From Nocardioides renjunii (GTDB lineage: Bacteria; Actinomycetota; Actinomycetes; Propionibacteriales; Nocardioidaceae), in assembly GCF_034661175.1 (NCBI RefSeq), contig NZ_CP141058.1, positions 2,728,001 to 2,792,000 on the forward strand: DNA of 64,000 bases. Direction: 5' to 3'. The notes under the pieces were generated by a model, which worked only from the letters and a program-made list of their open reading frames with translations, was not told the origin of the DNA and did no database searches. Positions 55,567 through 63,364 of the stretch are shown here, piece by piece; within the stretch, counting starts at the first letter, position 1, and every line of letters starts with the position of its first letter. Position numbers and translations under genes: made by a program.

Positions 55567-57032
55567 GCATCCTGGCCATCGACGCCGGCACGACCGGCGT
55601 GACGGCCGTGGTGGTGACCGCCGACGGCCGGATCCGGGCCAAGGGCTACCAGGAGTTCAGCCAACACTTCCCGCAGCGCGGCTGGGTCGAGCACTCGCCG
55701 GAGGAGATCTGGCAGGCCACCCTCGAGGCTACCCGCGAGGTGCTCGGCAAGGTCGACCGGTCCGAGCTCACCGCGGTCGGCATCACCAACCAGCGCGAGA
55801 CGGTCGTGCTCTGGGACCGCGAGACGCTGGGCTCGCCGCGGCGCGCCATCGTGTGGCAGGACCGGCGCACGGCCGACATCTGCGACCGGCTGCGCGCCGA
55901 GGGCCACGAGCAGAGGGTCGCCGAGCTCACCGGGCTGCGCCTCGACCCCTACTTCTCCGGCACCAAGCTCACCTGGCTCGCCGAGCACGAGCCGCACACG
56001 TGGGCCCTCGTCGAGTCCGGCAGGTACGCCGTCGGCACCGTCGACTCCTACCTGGTGGCGCGGATGACGCGCGGCACCTGGCACGTCACCGACGTCTCCA
56101 ACGCCTGCCGCACCCTGCTCTTCGACCTCGAGGGCGGCGACTGGTCCGACGAGCTCTGCGACCTGTTCGGCGTCCCGCGCGACGCCCTCCCGGACCTGGT
56201 CCCCAACTGGGGCGAGGTCGCACCGACCGACCCGGCCGTGTTCCTCGGGCTCTCGCTGCCCATCGCCGGCATCGCCGGCGACCAGCAGTCCGCGCTCTTC
56301 GGGCAGACCTGCTTCGAGGAGGGCGAGTCCAAGTGCACCTACGGCACCGGGTCCTTCATCCTCACCAACACCGGTGACGCGGTGGTGCGCAGCGACGCCG
56401 GCCTGCTGTCCACCGCAGCCTGGCGCGGCCCCGACGGCGCGATGACGTACGCCCTCGAGGGCGCCATCTTCGTGACCGGAGCGGCGGTGCAGTGGCTGCG
56501 CGACGGGCTGCAGGTGGTCGGCAGCGCCGCGGAGACGGCCGCCATCGCGGCCACGGTCGACGACACCGACGGCGTGGTGTTCGTGCCGGCACTGACGGGG
56601 CTCGGCGCACCCCACTGGGACCCCCACGCGCGCGGCCTGATCATCGGCATCACCCGCGGCACCACGCGGGCGCACCTCGTGCGGGCCACGCTCGAGGCGA
56701 TCGCCTTCGAGGTCCGCGACGTCCTCGAGACCCTGCCCGGGCTGACGACCCTGCGCGTCGACGGGGGCGCGGCGGCCAACGACCTGCTGTGCCAGGTGCA
56801 GGCCGACCAGGTGGGTCGGGCCGTGGAGCGCCCCGAGATCGTCGAGACGACCGCCCTCGGGGCGGCCTTCCTCGCCGGGCTCGGCACCGGCCTCTGGGCC
56901 TCGACGGACGACCTGCGCGACACGTGGGCGCTCGACCGGCGCTTCGAGCCGGCCGGTGACCGCGAGGCGCTCGACGCGTCGTACGCCCGCTGGAGCGACG
57001 CCGTGGAGCGGTCGAAGGGCTGGGCCGGCTAG
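55563..57032 (+). CDS. glpK: Glycerol kinase (FGGY family)
   Basis: 489-residue kinase that phosphorylates glycerol to sn-glycerol 3-phosphate. It begins VSILAIDAGTTGVTAVVV (ATP loop), has WVEHSPEEIW, TNQRETVVLWD, DPYFSGTKLTWL and GIAGDQQSALFGQ, and the C-terminal FGGY-type LRVDGGAAANDLLCQ. These favour glycerol kinase over other FGGY kinases. GTG at 55563 overlaps the DUF1028 stop. Its TAG stop shares the palindrome CTAG with the stop of the convergent coiled-coil gene. Confidence 0.94.
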   Translation: MSILAIDAGTTGVTAVVVTADGRIRAKGYQEFSQHFPQRGWVEHSPEEIWQATLEATREVLGKVDRSELTAVGITNQRETVVLWDRETLGSPRRAIVWQDRRTADICDRLRAEGHEQRVAELTGLRLDPYFSGTKLTWLAEHEPHTWALVESGRYAVGTVDSYLVARMTRGTWHVTDVSNACRTLLFDLEGGDWSDELCDLFGVPRDALPDLVPNWGEVAPTDPAVFLGLSLPIAGIAGDQQSALFGQTCFEEGESKCTYGTGSFILTNTGDAVVRSDAGLLSTAAWRGPDGAMTYALEGAIFVTGAAVQWLRDGLQVVGSAAETAAIAATVDDTDGVVFVPALTGLGAPHWDPHARGLIIGITRGTTRAHLVRATLEAIAFEVRDVLETLPGLTTLRVDGGAAANDLLCQVQADQVGRAVERPEIVETTALGAAFLAGLGTGLWASTDDLRDTWALDRRFEPAGDREALDASYARWSDAVERSKGWAG

Positions 57033-57943
57033 CCGCCCCGGAGCTTGTCGCGGGCGGCACGCGCCGTCTCGGCCTCCTCGCGCGCCTCGTCCACCGCCTC
57101 CTCGGTCTCGGCCTGGACGGCCTCGGCGTCGCCCAGCTCGTCGTCGACTTCCTCCAGCGCACCCTCGAGCTCCGCGATCCGGCTGCGCAGCTCGTCGATC
57201 TCGGACTGCACCTGCAGCGTCCGGGCCTGGAGCTTCTCCACGGTCCGGCGCGCGGCCCGGTGCTCCTTCTCCGCCTCCGACAGCGCCGACCTGGCATCGG
57301 AGAGCCGCTCGTCGGCTGCCGCGCGGGCCTTGGCGTCCGCGTCCGGGTCGGGTACGACGTGCAGCTGGGGCCGGGTGGTCGGGTCGGGGCCCGGGGCGGG
57401 TCGGGCCGTGGCGCTGAAGCCGAGCGCCTCCGGCAGCGCCACCGCGCCGCTGAGGTCGAGGTCGCCGAGACCGGTGGCCTCGATGGCGGTCACCAGCAGT
57501 CCGCTCCGCACCGCCCGGGCGGCGTCGGGCTCGAGCATCGCCGCGGTGAGGGTCGCCTCGACCTGGTCGGCGACCGACTCGGTCGTCCGGACGCCCTCCT
57601 CGCGGGCCATCCGGCGCGCTGCCGTGGTGACCGAGGCGGTGAGCTGGCGACGCTGCTTGGTGAACTCGCGCAGCTGGGCCGCGTCGAGGTTCTCCTGGGC
57701 GTCGCGCAACGCCGCGCCCACCGCCAGGACCTGGTCCACCTGGTCGGGGTCACGGCGCACGAGGAGGTTGACCACCCACGCGGCGGCGGACGCCTTGCGC
57801 AGTCCCTTGATGCCGGCCGCGAGGGCCTTGTCGGCCTTGTGCTCCTTGACGAGCGCGTCGCGCGACGGCGTGAAGTCGGCGAGCGGCAGGGCGTAGAGGT
57901 CGTCGGCGATCTGCAGCAGCGGGTCGGACCTCGAGTCGGGCAT
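57029..57943 (-). CDS. Coiled-coil protein of unknown function
   Basis: 304-residue soluble protein, not recognised beyond a conserved actinobacterial type. The first about 160 residues are helical and include LPLADFTPSRDALVKEHK and AAWVVNLLVRRDPDQVDQV; after a Pro-rich linker (about 180-205), residues 208-304 form a continuous coiled coil rich in Glu, Ala and Arg. No signal or membrane segment. The ATG at 57943 is decided by TAGGAT (57950-57955) ending 6 bases upstream. It shares a CTAG stop palindrome with glpK. Confidence 0.75.
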   Translation of the reverse strand: MPDSRSDPLLQIADDLYALPLADFTPSRDALVKEHKADKALAAGIKGLRKASAAAWVVNLLVRRDPDQVDQVLAVGAALRDAQENLDAAQLREFTKQRRQLTASVTTAARRMAREEGVRTTESVADQVEATLTAAMLEPDAARAVRSGLLVTAIEATGLGDLDLSGAVALPEALGFSATARPAPGPDPTTRPQLHVVPDPDADAKARAAADERLSDARSALSEAEKEHRAARRTVEKLQARTLQVQSEIDELRSRIAELEGALEEVDDELGDAEAVQAETEEAVDEAREEAETARAARDKLRGG

Positions 57944-57949
57944 GGGGTG

Positions 57950-57955
57950 ATCCTA
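57950..57955 (-). promoter_or_regulatory. Leaderless -10 element for the coiled-coil gene
   Basis: TAGGAT on the minus strand ends 6 bases before the ATG at 57943; it overlaps the stop codon of the upstream GNAT gene. Confidence 0.5.
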
Positions 57956-58435
57956 GGAGCCCGCCTCCGCGGGGGCGGCGTACTCCACCTCGGTCGGGTA
58001 CGGCGCCCACGGGCACTCCTGGCTCTCGCCGGTGGGCCGCCAGCCGAGCGACTCGTAGAGCGTGCGTGCCCGGTGGTTGTCGGCCAGCACCCACAGCCGG
58101 CGCGCCCCCGCGGCCTCGGCGCGGGCGAAGCCGTCGCGCGCCAGCCCCGCGCCCCAGCGGTCGGGTCGCACGGCGAGGTGCCGCAGGGTGGATCCGTCGT
58201 GGGCGGCCAGCACGACGAGCCCGTGCTCGTCGTCGACCACGTCGACGACGACGGTCGGGTCGTCCAGCAGGAGAGCCCAGCGGGCGAGCACGTCGTCGTC
58301 GGGGTAGGGCAGGTCGCCGAACACGTGCGCCAGGCCGGCCCGGCTCGCGGCCCGCTCGAGGTCGCGGAGGGCGACGACGTCGTCGGCCGTCGCACGACGC
58401 CACCCGCGACGCGGTGCGTGGCCCTCGGTGGTCAC
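57953..58435 (-). CDS. GNAT family N-acetyltransferase
   Basis: 160-residue GNAT protein. The acetyl-CoA region is LRHLAVRPDRWGAGLARDGFARAEAAGARRLWVLADNHRARTLYESLGW in outline; the GxGxA loop is weakened to WGAGLA. Substrate unknown. GTG at 58435 overlaps the arylamine acetyltransferase stop as GTGA, so the two acetyltransferases are likely co-expressed. Confidence 0.9.
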   Translation of the reverse strand: MTTEGHAPRRGWRRATADDVVALRDLERAASRAGLAHVFGDLPYPDDDVLARWALLLDDPTVVVDVVDDEHGLVVLAAHDGSTLRHLAVRPDRWGAGLARDGFARAEAAGARRLWVLADNHRARTLYESLGWRPTGESQECPWAPYPTEVEYAAPAEAGS

Positions 58436-59328
58436 GGCCGCCCCGCCTCGTCCCACGCGCGGTGCGAGGCCTGCGTGCGGTCCCACAGCGAGCGCCACTC
58501 CTCCGGCGTCACGTCGTCGACCGGCAGCAGCAGGTCGTCCACGAGCGCGCCGCGCCACTCGTCGTACGACGCCAGGTCGTGCTGGTCGCGCCCGGCCGGG
58601 GTCATCACCTGGTGCACCAGCCCGCGCACCGTCCGCTGGTCGGGCCCGTCGACGCGCTGGGCCACCAGCACCCGGCGGAAGGGGGACTCGGGGGCGAGGC
58701 TGAGCCACTCGTGGGCCGTGGCGACGGCCGCCGGCGAGTGGTCGCGAGAGGTCACCACGATGCCCCGGAGCACCCCGCCCGGCAGGTGGCGGTAGGTCCA
58801 GGCGGCGGGGCCGGTGGGGCGGCCGGCCGCCTGTGCCCCGAACCCGGCCCCGATGCCGAACGACCACCCCTCGACCACGTGGTCGCCCCGGACGAGGGGC
58901 AGCGGCTCGGCGAAGCCCTCCCCCAGCCCCGCGTCGGCCCACCAGTGGCCGCCGGGGTTGTCGTCGGTGGGCAGTCCGGAGACGACGAGGACTAGGTGGT
59001 TGAGCGTGGTGCCGAGCTGGTCCTCGGGGCGGACCCACACGTGCCCGTGACGCCGGCTGACGGAGAACCCGAGCTCGGAGAGCAGCCAGCCGAAGGCACC
59101 GTTCTGGTGGAAGCAGTAGCCCAGCCGTCCCCCCGCGGCGGCGCGGGAGGTCCCGGCCGCTGCGTCCACCGGGTCGGGACGGCCGAGCATGATGGAGAGG
59201 TTGTCGTAGGCGATGCGCGCGACGTGGGCCCGGTGCACCCGGCGGAGCCCGGCCAGGGTGGCGGGAGGGCGCTCGGTGAGGCCCAGCCGCCCGAGGTACG
59301 CCTCCAGCAGCGTCTCCGCCTCGCCCAC
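58432..59328 (-). CDS. nat: Arylamine N-acetyltransferase
   Basis: 298-residue NAT. The cysteine-protease-like triad is Cys72 (LGYCFHQN), His111 (TLNHLVLVV) and Asp132 (WADAGLGEGF). NATs transfer acetyl groups to aromatic amines and hydrazines; in mycobacteria they touch cholesterol-derived CoA pools. The RGGYC motif is altered to RLGYC, a mild variant. The GTG at 59328 has GGAGG upstream with good spacing. It overlaps the GNAT gene by 4 bases. Confidence 0.93.
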   Translation of the reverse strand: MGEAETLLEAYLGRLGLTERPPATLAGLRRVHRAHVARIAYDNLSIMLGRPDPVDAAAGTSRAAAGGRLGYCFHQNGAFGWLLSELGFSVSRRHGHVWVRPEDQLGTTLNHLVLVVSGLPTDDNPGGHWWADAGLGEGFAEPLPLVRGDHVVEGWSFGIGAGFGAQAAGRPTGPAAWTYRHLPGGVLRGIVVTSRDHSPAAVATAHEWLSLAPESPFRRVLVAQRVDGPDQRTVRGLVHQVMTPAGRDQHDLASYDEWRGALVDDLLLPVDDVTPEEWRSLWDRTQASHRAWDEAGRP

Positions 59329-59541
59329 CCCTGCCTCCCTCTCCGAGTCGTCACTGCCTCGAGCCGTGGTCCTCCGGCACCCGTCGCCGGCACGCCCGGC
59401 GCTCCGCAGCGCGTCGAAACCTACCCCGATGGGTGCGGGTTGCCACCCCTCGTACCCGATTTGGGGGTTGAGGCGCCCGCCCCCCGGTGTTCAGGTGGGA
59501 GCCAGTCCCGCGCCCGGGACCCGACACGGGGGTGAATCCAG

Positions 59542-60405
59542 ATGCGCAGAGCTGTTCCGTCATTGCTGGTCGCGACGCTCGCGATGCTCGCACTCGCCCC
59601 CGCGCAGCCGGGATCGGCCGCCGCCGGGACCGCCCGGGTGACCGTGATCCAGGCCGTCCCCGGCGTCGCGGTCGACGTGTCGGTCGACGGCCGCTCCGTC
59701 GCGCAGGACAGCGCGGTCGGCGACGTGCTCGGGCCGTTCGAGCTGGCGCCCGGCGCCCACGACATCGCCTTCAGCGGTGACGGGGTCGACGTGGAGTCGA
59801 CGCTCGAGGTGCGCGCCGGCGCCGCCAGCGACGTCGTGCTGCACCTGCCCGCCGAGGTCGGCGGCGAGCCGCTGGTGCACTCCTACGCCGCGCCGGACGG
59901 ACCGATCGGCCCCGGGAAGGCACGCGTCCTCCTCGCCCACACCGCGACGGTCGCACCGGCCGACGTGCAGGTGGACGGGCAGACGGTGTTCACCAACATC
60001 GCCAACGGCGAGTTCGCCGACGCCGACGTCCCGGAGGGCAGCATCGAGGTGGCACTGCTGCCGTCCGGATCGGCCGCCGACCCCATCCTCGGCCCGCTCG
60101 ACGTGAGCCTCGAGGCGGGGACGCTGTCGATGATCTACGCCTACGGCAACCCGCGCGACAGCTCCATGAACGTCATCGCCCACACGGCGGAGCTCGCTCC
60201 GGACGGCAGCGTGCAGCCCACCCGCATCGACACCGGGTCCGCGGGCCTGGCCACCGAGGCCGTCGTCACCTTCGACGGCCCCGCGGACGGTGCCGGTGGC
60301 CCGACGCTCCTCGGCCTGCTGGGCGTCCTGCTCGCCGCCGCGGCCGCCGTGGCCCTCGGCCTGCGCCGGCGTACGCCTGCCGCGCACCGCCGCCCGGCAG
60401 GATGA
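59542..60405 (+). CDS. Secreted DUF4397 domain protein
   Basis: 287-residue surface protein: signal peptide (about residues 1-28), two DUF4397-type repeats (ARVTVIQAVPGVAVDVSVDG and ARVLLAHTATVAPADVQVDG), and a C-terminal hydrophobic helix (about 251-272) followed by RRRT. This resembles a cell-wall sorting tail, but no LPxTG motif is present; PADGAGG stands before the helix. The ATG at 59542 follows a G-rich GGGGGTGAAT. It overlaps the sortase gene as ATGA. Confidence 0.88.
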   Translation: MRRAVPSLLVATLAMLALAPAQPGSAAAGTARVTVIQAVPGVAVDVSVDGRSVAQDSAVGDVLGPFELAPGAHDIAFSGDGVDVESTLEVRAGAASDVVLHLPAEVGGEPLVHSYAAPDGPIGPGKARVLLAHTATVAPADVQVDGQTVFTNIANGEFADADVPEGSIEVALLPSGSAADPILGPLDVSLEAGTLSMIYAYGNPRDSSMNVIAHTAELAPDGSVQPTRIDTGSAGLATEAVVTFDGPADGAGGPTLLGLLGVLLAAAAAVALGLRRRTPAAHRRPAG

Positions 60406-61058
60406 GACCGACACCGGCGATGATCGTGGCTGGCGCACTGCTCTGGACGAGCGCGGCCTGCGGAGGTGGGACCGTCGAGCCCGCCGGTGCTCCGACCGCC
60501 TCCTCGACCCCACCCGGTTCTCCCACGCCCACCGCCCGGTCGACCGCGGAGGGACGACCCGTCGCACCGGCACGTCGGGCACCCTCGGTGGTGGCCGCCC
60601 GGGCGCCCCGCGAGGCCACGCTCCCCAGCGGTCGCACCGTGCGGATCAGCGCCGTCGGCACGACGCCGTCGGGGCTCCTCGACGTGCCCGACGACGTCGA
60701 CGTCGCGGGGTGGTGGCGAGGCGGGTCGCGCCTCGGTGACCCGTTCGGCTCGATCCTCGTGGCCGCCCACGTCGACTCGCGGACCGAGGGCCTCGGCCCC
60801 TTCGCCGAGCTGCTGACCGTCGGTCGCGGGGCGCGAGTCGTGCTCGTGTCGGCGGGGGTGCGCCAGGCCTTCGAGGTGCGCTCGCGGCGCCTGGTGCCGC
60901 AGGGCACGCTGTCGGACGACTCGTGGATCTTCGACGTGTCAGGTCCAGGCCGGCTGACCCTGGTCACCTGCGCCCCTCCCTACGATGCCTCTCGAGGCGG
61001 CTACCAGCACCTGGCCGTCGTGACCGCCGTGCCCCTCGGACCACCGGAGCAGACGTGA
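60402..61058 (+). CDS. Class F sortase
   Basis: 218-residue sortase. The catalytic residues are His123 (AAHVDS), Cys190 (TLVTCAPP) and Arg198 (DASRGG), matching the class F family of actinobacteria. The N terminus looks like a lipoprotein signal with Cys20 in TSAACGGG, followed by a Pro/Thr/Ser-rich spacer. Sortases cut and attach surface proteins; the upstream DUF4397 protein is a natural candidate partner. Overlaps both neighbours by 4 bases, forming one translational unit. Confidence 0.92.
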   Translation: MRPTPAMIVAGALLWTSAACGGGTVEPAGAPTASSTPPGSPTPTARSTAEGRPVAPARRAPSVVAARAPREATLPSGRTVRISAVGTTPSGLLDVPDDVDVAGWWRGGSRLGDPFGSILVAAHVDSRTEGLGPFAELLTVGRGARVVLVSAGVRQAFEVRSRRLVPQGTLSDDSWIFDVSGPGRLTLVTCAPPYDASRGGYQHLAVVTAVPLGPPEQT

Positions 61059-62113
61059 GCCCGAAGAAGCAGTACAAGAAGCGCCTCCCCACCGTGCTCC
61101 CGCCTGTCCAGCGGCCGGCGCCGGAGCAGGAGTCGCTCGCCCCCCACGTCGAGCCCGTCGCCCCGACGGCCGAGCCCGAGGCCGCCGCCACGGCGCCCGC
61201 TGCCGAGCCCGTGGCCGCCGCACCGGTCGTCGAGCCGGAGGCGCTGCGAGCCCCTGCGGCTCCGGCGCGGCCGGCCGCACCGGCCGCGCCGGCACAGCCG
61301 GCACAGCGGCAGGTGCCGGTGACCGCCCCGGCCACCGCTGCGGCCACCGCCCCGGCCATCACGGCACCCGCCCCGGCACCCGCCCGGGCACCCGCCCGGG
61401 CACCCGCCCCGGCACCCGTTCCGGTCGCCGCGCCGGTCGGCCCCCCGTCCGATCGCGCTCGCGGCAGCCGGCGGAGAGCAGCCGCTCTCGCCCTCCTGGG
61501 CGTGGCCGCGCTCGTGGTCGGCGGCCTGGTGGTCTGGCAGGTCGTCGACGACGGGCGCGACGACGCCGGCACGGCGTCCGCCGCCGCCGAGAGCTGGCCG
61601 GAGGCGGGCGCGTCGCGCACGGTCACCCGCGTCCGCCCCGACGGGGTGCTCGAGGTGACGCACTGGATCCACGCGGCCGAACCGCTGGACCAGGTCGACG
61701 TCGCGCTGCCGGAGCTCGCGCCCGGCATCCTGCTCGAGGCGTCGGCGGTCGAGGTCACGGCCGACGACCAGCCGGCGTCGGGTCCCGAGGTGATCACGTT
61801 CACGAGTGCGTCGTACGTCTTCAGCGAGGCGACCCGGGTCCTCGTCAGCTACGAGCTGGCCGGGGCCGTCGAGCGGAGCACCTCGGTGCTCGGCCGGGGG
61901 CTGGCCACGACCACGGCGCTGGAGGTGTCGGCCCAGCAGCCCGAGGACACCCGTGTCATCCGCTCGAAGGCGGTGCTCTCCCTGGCGTGCGCGACCGCCG
62001 GCTCACCGTCCCCCACGCCCTGCGGCGAGGCGGACACGGAGGGTCAGTGGCACGTCGAGCTCACCGGCGCCGACGCGGGTGGCCGCGTGGTGGCGCAGGT
62101 CGACCTGTCCTGA
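61055..62113 (+). CDS. Hypothetical membrane protein with Ala/Pro-rich linker
   Basis: 352-residue protein not recognised as a family. It starts SPKKQYKKRLPTVLPP (basic, cytoplasmic), followed by about 110 residues of Ala/Pro/Glu-rich low complexity with repeated APAPAPAR. One transmembrane helix spans about residues 144-165, followed by an extracellular beta-rich domain (RVRPDGVLEVTHWIHAAEPLDQ). It has two Cys residues near the C terminus. GTG at 61055 overlaps the sortase stop, so it belongs to the DUF4397-sortase operon. Confidence 0.75.
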   Translation: MSPKKQYKKRLPTVLPPVQRPAPEQESLAPHVEPVAPTAEPEAAATAPAAEPVAAAPVVEPEALRAPAAPARPAAPAAPAQPAQRQVPVTAPATAAATAPAITAPAPAPARAPARAPAPAPVPVAAPVGPPSDRARGSRRRAAALALLGVAALVVGGLVVWQVVDDGRDDAGTASAAAESWPEAGASRTVTRVRPDGVLEVTHWIHAAEPLDQVDVALPELAPGILLEASAVEVTADDQPASGPEVITFTSASYVFSEATRVLVSYELAGAVERSTSVLGRGLATTTALEVSAQQPEDTRVIRSKAVLSLACATAGSPSPTPCGEADTEGQWHVELTGADAGGRVVAQVDLS

Positions 62114-62143
62114 GCCGGTCCGGCCCGCAGGCTCGGTCAGGGG

Positions 62144-62788
62144 TCAGTCGTCGCCGTCGAGCCCGTGCTCGATGGCCCACCGGGTGAGCTGGACGCGGTT
62201 GTTCATCTGCAGCTTGCGCAGGGTGTTCTGGACGTGGTTCTGCACGGTGCGGTGGGAGAGCACCAGGCGGGCGGCGATCTGCTTGTAGCTCATGCCGGTC
62301 GCGACCATCTTGAGGATCTCGGTCTCGCGCTCGGTCAGCTGGTCGCGCGGGTCGTCAGCGGGACCGTCGGCGATCCGGCGGAACTCCCCCAGCACCAGCC
62401 CGGCCAGCCCGGGGGTGAAGACGGTGTCGCCGTCGGCGACCCTGGTCACCGCGTCCACCAGCTCCGCGCTGGACGCGGACTTGACGAGGTAGCCGGTGGC
62501 GCCGGCCTTGATCGCCTCGAGGACATCGGCCTGCTCACCGCTGGCGGACAGGATCAGCACCCGGGCGGTCGGGTCGTGCTCGAGCATCATGCCCGTCACC
62601 TGCACGCCGCTGTGGTCGGGCAGCTGGAGGTCGAGCACCACGACCTGCGGTGCCGCCGCCGGGAACCGCGCCATCGCCTCGCGGCCGTTGGAGGCGATCG
62701 CCACGACGTCGTGACCGGCCGCCTGCAGGTCGCGCTCGACCGCGTCGCGCCACATGGGGTGGTCGTCGACCACCATCACTCTCACCAC
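62144..62788 (-). CDS. LuxR/NarL-type response regulator
   Basis: 214-residue response regulator. The receiver domain has the acidic pair in VMVVDDHPMWRDA and the phosphoacceptor Asp53 in VVVLDLQLPDHSG, with LILSASG and GYLVKSAS. The LuxR HTH (about 145-205) contains LTERETEILKMVATGMSYKQIA. Two adjacent GTG codons (62788, 62785) can start it; GAGGG lies 7 bases before the first. It is downstream of a flavin reductase and a histidine kinase in the same direction. Confidence 0.94.
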   Translation of the reverse strand: MVRVMVVDDHPMWRDAVERDLQAAGHDVVAIASNGREAMARFPAAAPQVVVLDLQLPDHSGVQVTGMMLEHDPTARVLILSASGEQADVLEAIKAGATGYLVKSASSAELVDAVTRVADGDTVFTPGLAGLVLGEFRRIADGPADDPRDQLTERETEILKMVATGMSYKQIAARLVLSHRTVQNHVQNTLRKLQMNNRVQLTRWAIEHGLDGDD

Positions 62789-62841
62789 GTCATCACCCTC
62801 GCCACGTCGTCCCCCTCGTAGGTGTGGGAATCGTAGACCGG

Positions 62842-63360
62842 TCAGTCGGCGGGCGGACGGTAACGGCCACGCCGATGGACCAGCGGTGCCGTGTCCTCGC
62901 CGACGACCACCTCGACCAGCCGGCAGGTCACCAGCCGCGACCACCCGACCTCGACGTCCGACTCGACCTCCAGGCCCGCCCACGTGGTCGCGTGCGCCAG
63001 CCGCGGGCCGTGCGGGGACGCCACCCAGTCGGCGAGCCGCCACGGACCGCCCGGGGCGGGCGCGGTGCCGGCGAAGGCGTCGGCCAGCTCGCGGTCGTCC
63101 CAAGTGAGCAGCTGGAGCACGCCGCGACCGGTCTCGAGGAGGGCGTCGGTGAGGTCGGCGTCGGGGTCCAGCAGGGCCAGCGCGCGCCCGGGCTCGCCAC
63201 CGGCGACCAGCCACGACGACACCGTCAGCCCGGCCCGCCCGCTCGCCTCGACGCCGGCCGTCCACAGCGACACCGTGCCGCCGACACGCCCGCGCAGGCG
63301 TCGTACGGGGTCGCGGTCGCCCTCGGGCTCGAGGAACGGGTGGGTCGTGTGGATGGTCAC
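62842..63360 (-). CDS. Flavin reductase-like protein
   Basis: 172-residue FMN-binding split-barrel protein. GGTVSLWTAGVEASGRAGLTVSSWL resembles the flavin reductase core, and LLQLLTWDDRELADAF and VTCRLVEVVVGEDTAPLVHRRGRY follow the family pattern. It could reduce flavin or be a flavin-binding sensor domain. The GTG at 63360 has TAGCGT (63367-63372) ending 6 bases upstream, overlapping the kinase stop. Its position between kinase and regulator is conserved in some actinobacteria (from memory). Confidence 0.8.
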   Translation of the reverse strand: MTIHTTHPFLEPEGDRDPVRRLRGRVGGTVSLWTAGVEASGRAGLTVSSWLVAGGEPGRALALLDPDADLTDALLETGRGVLQLLTWDDRELADAFAGTAPAPGGPWRLADWVASPHGPRLAHATTWAGLEVESDVEVGWSRLVTCRLVEVVVGEDTAPLVHRRGRYRPPAD

Positions 63361-63364
63361 CCGG

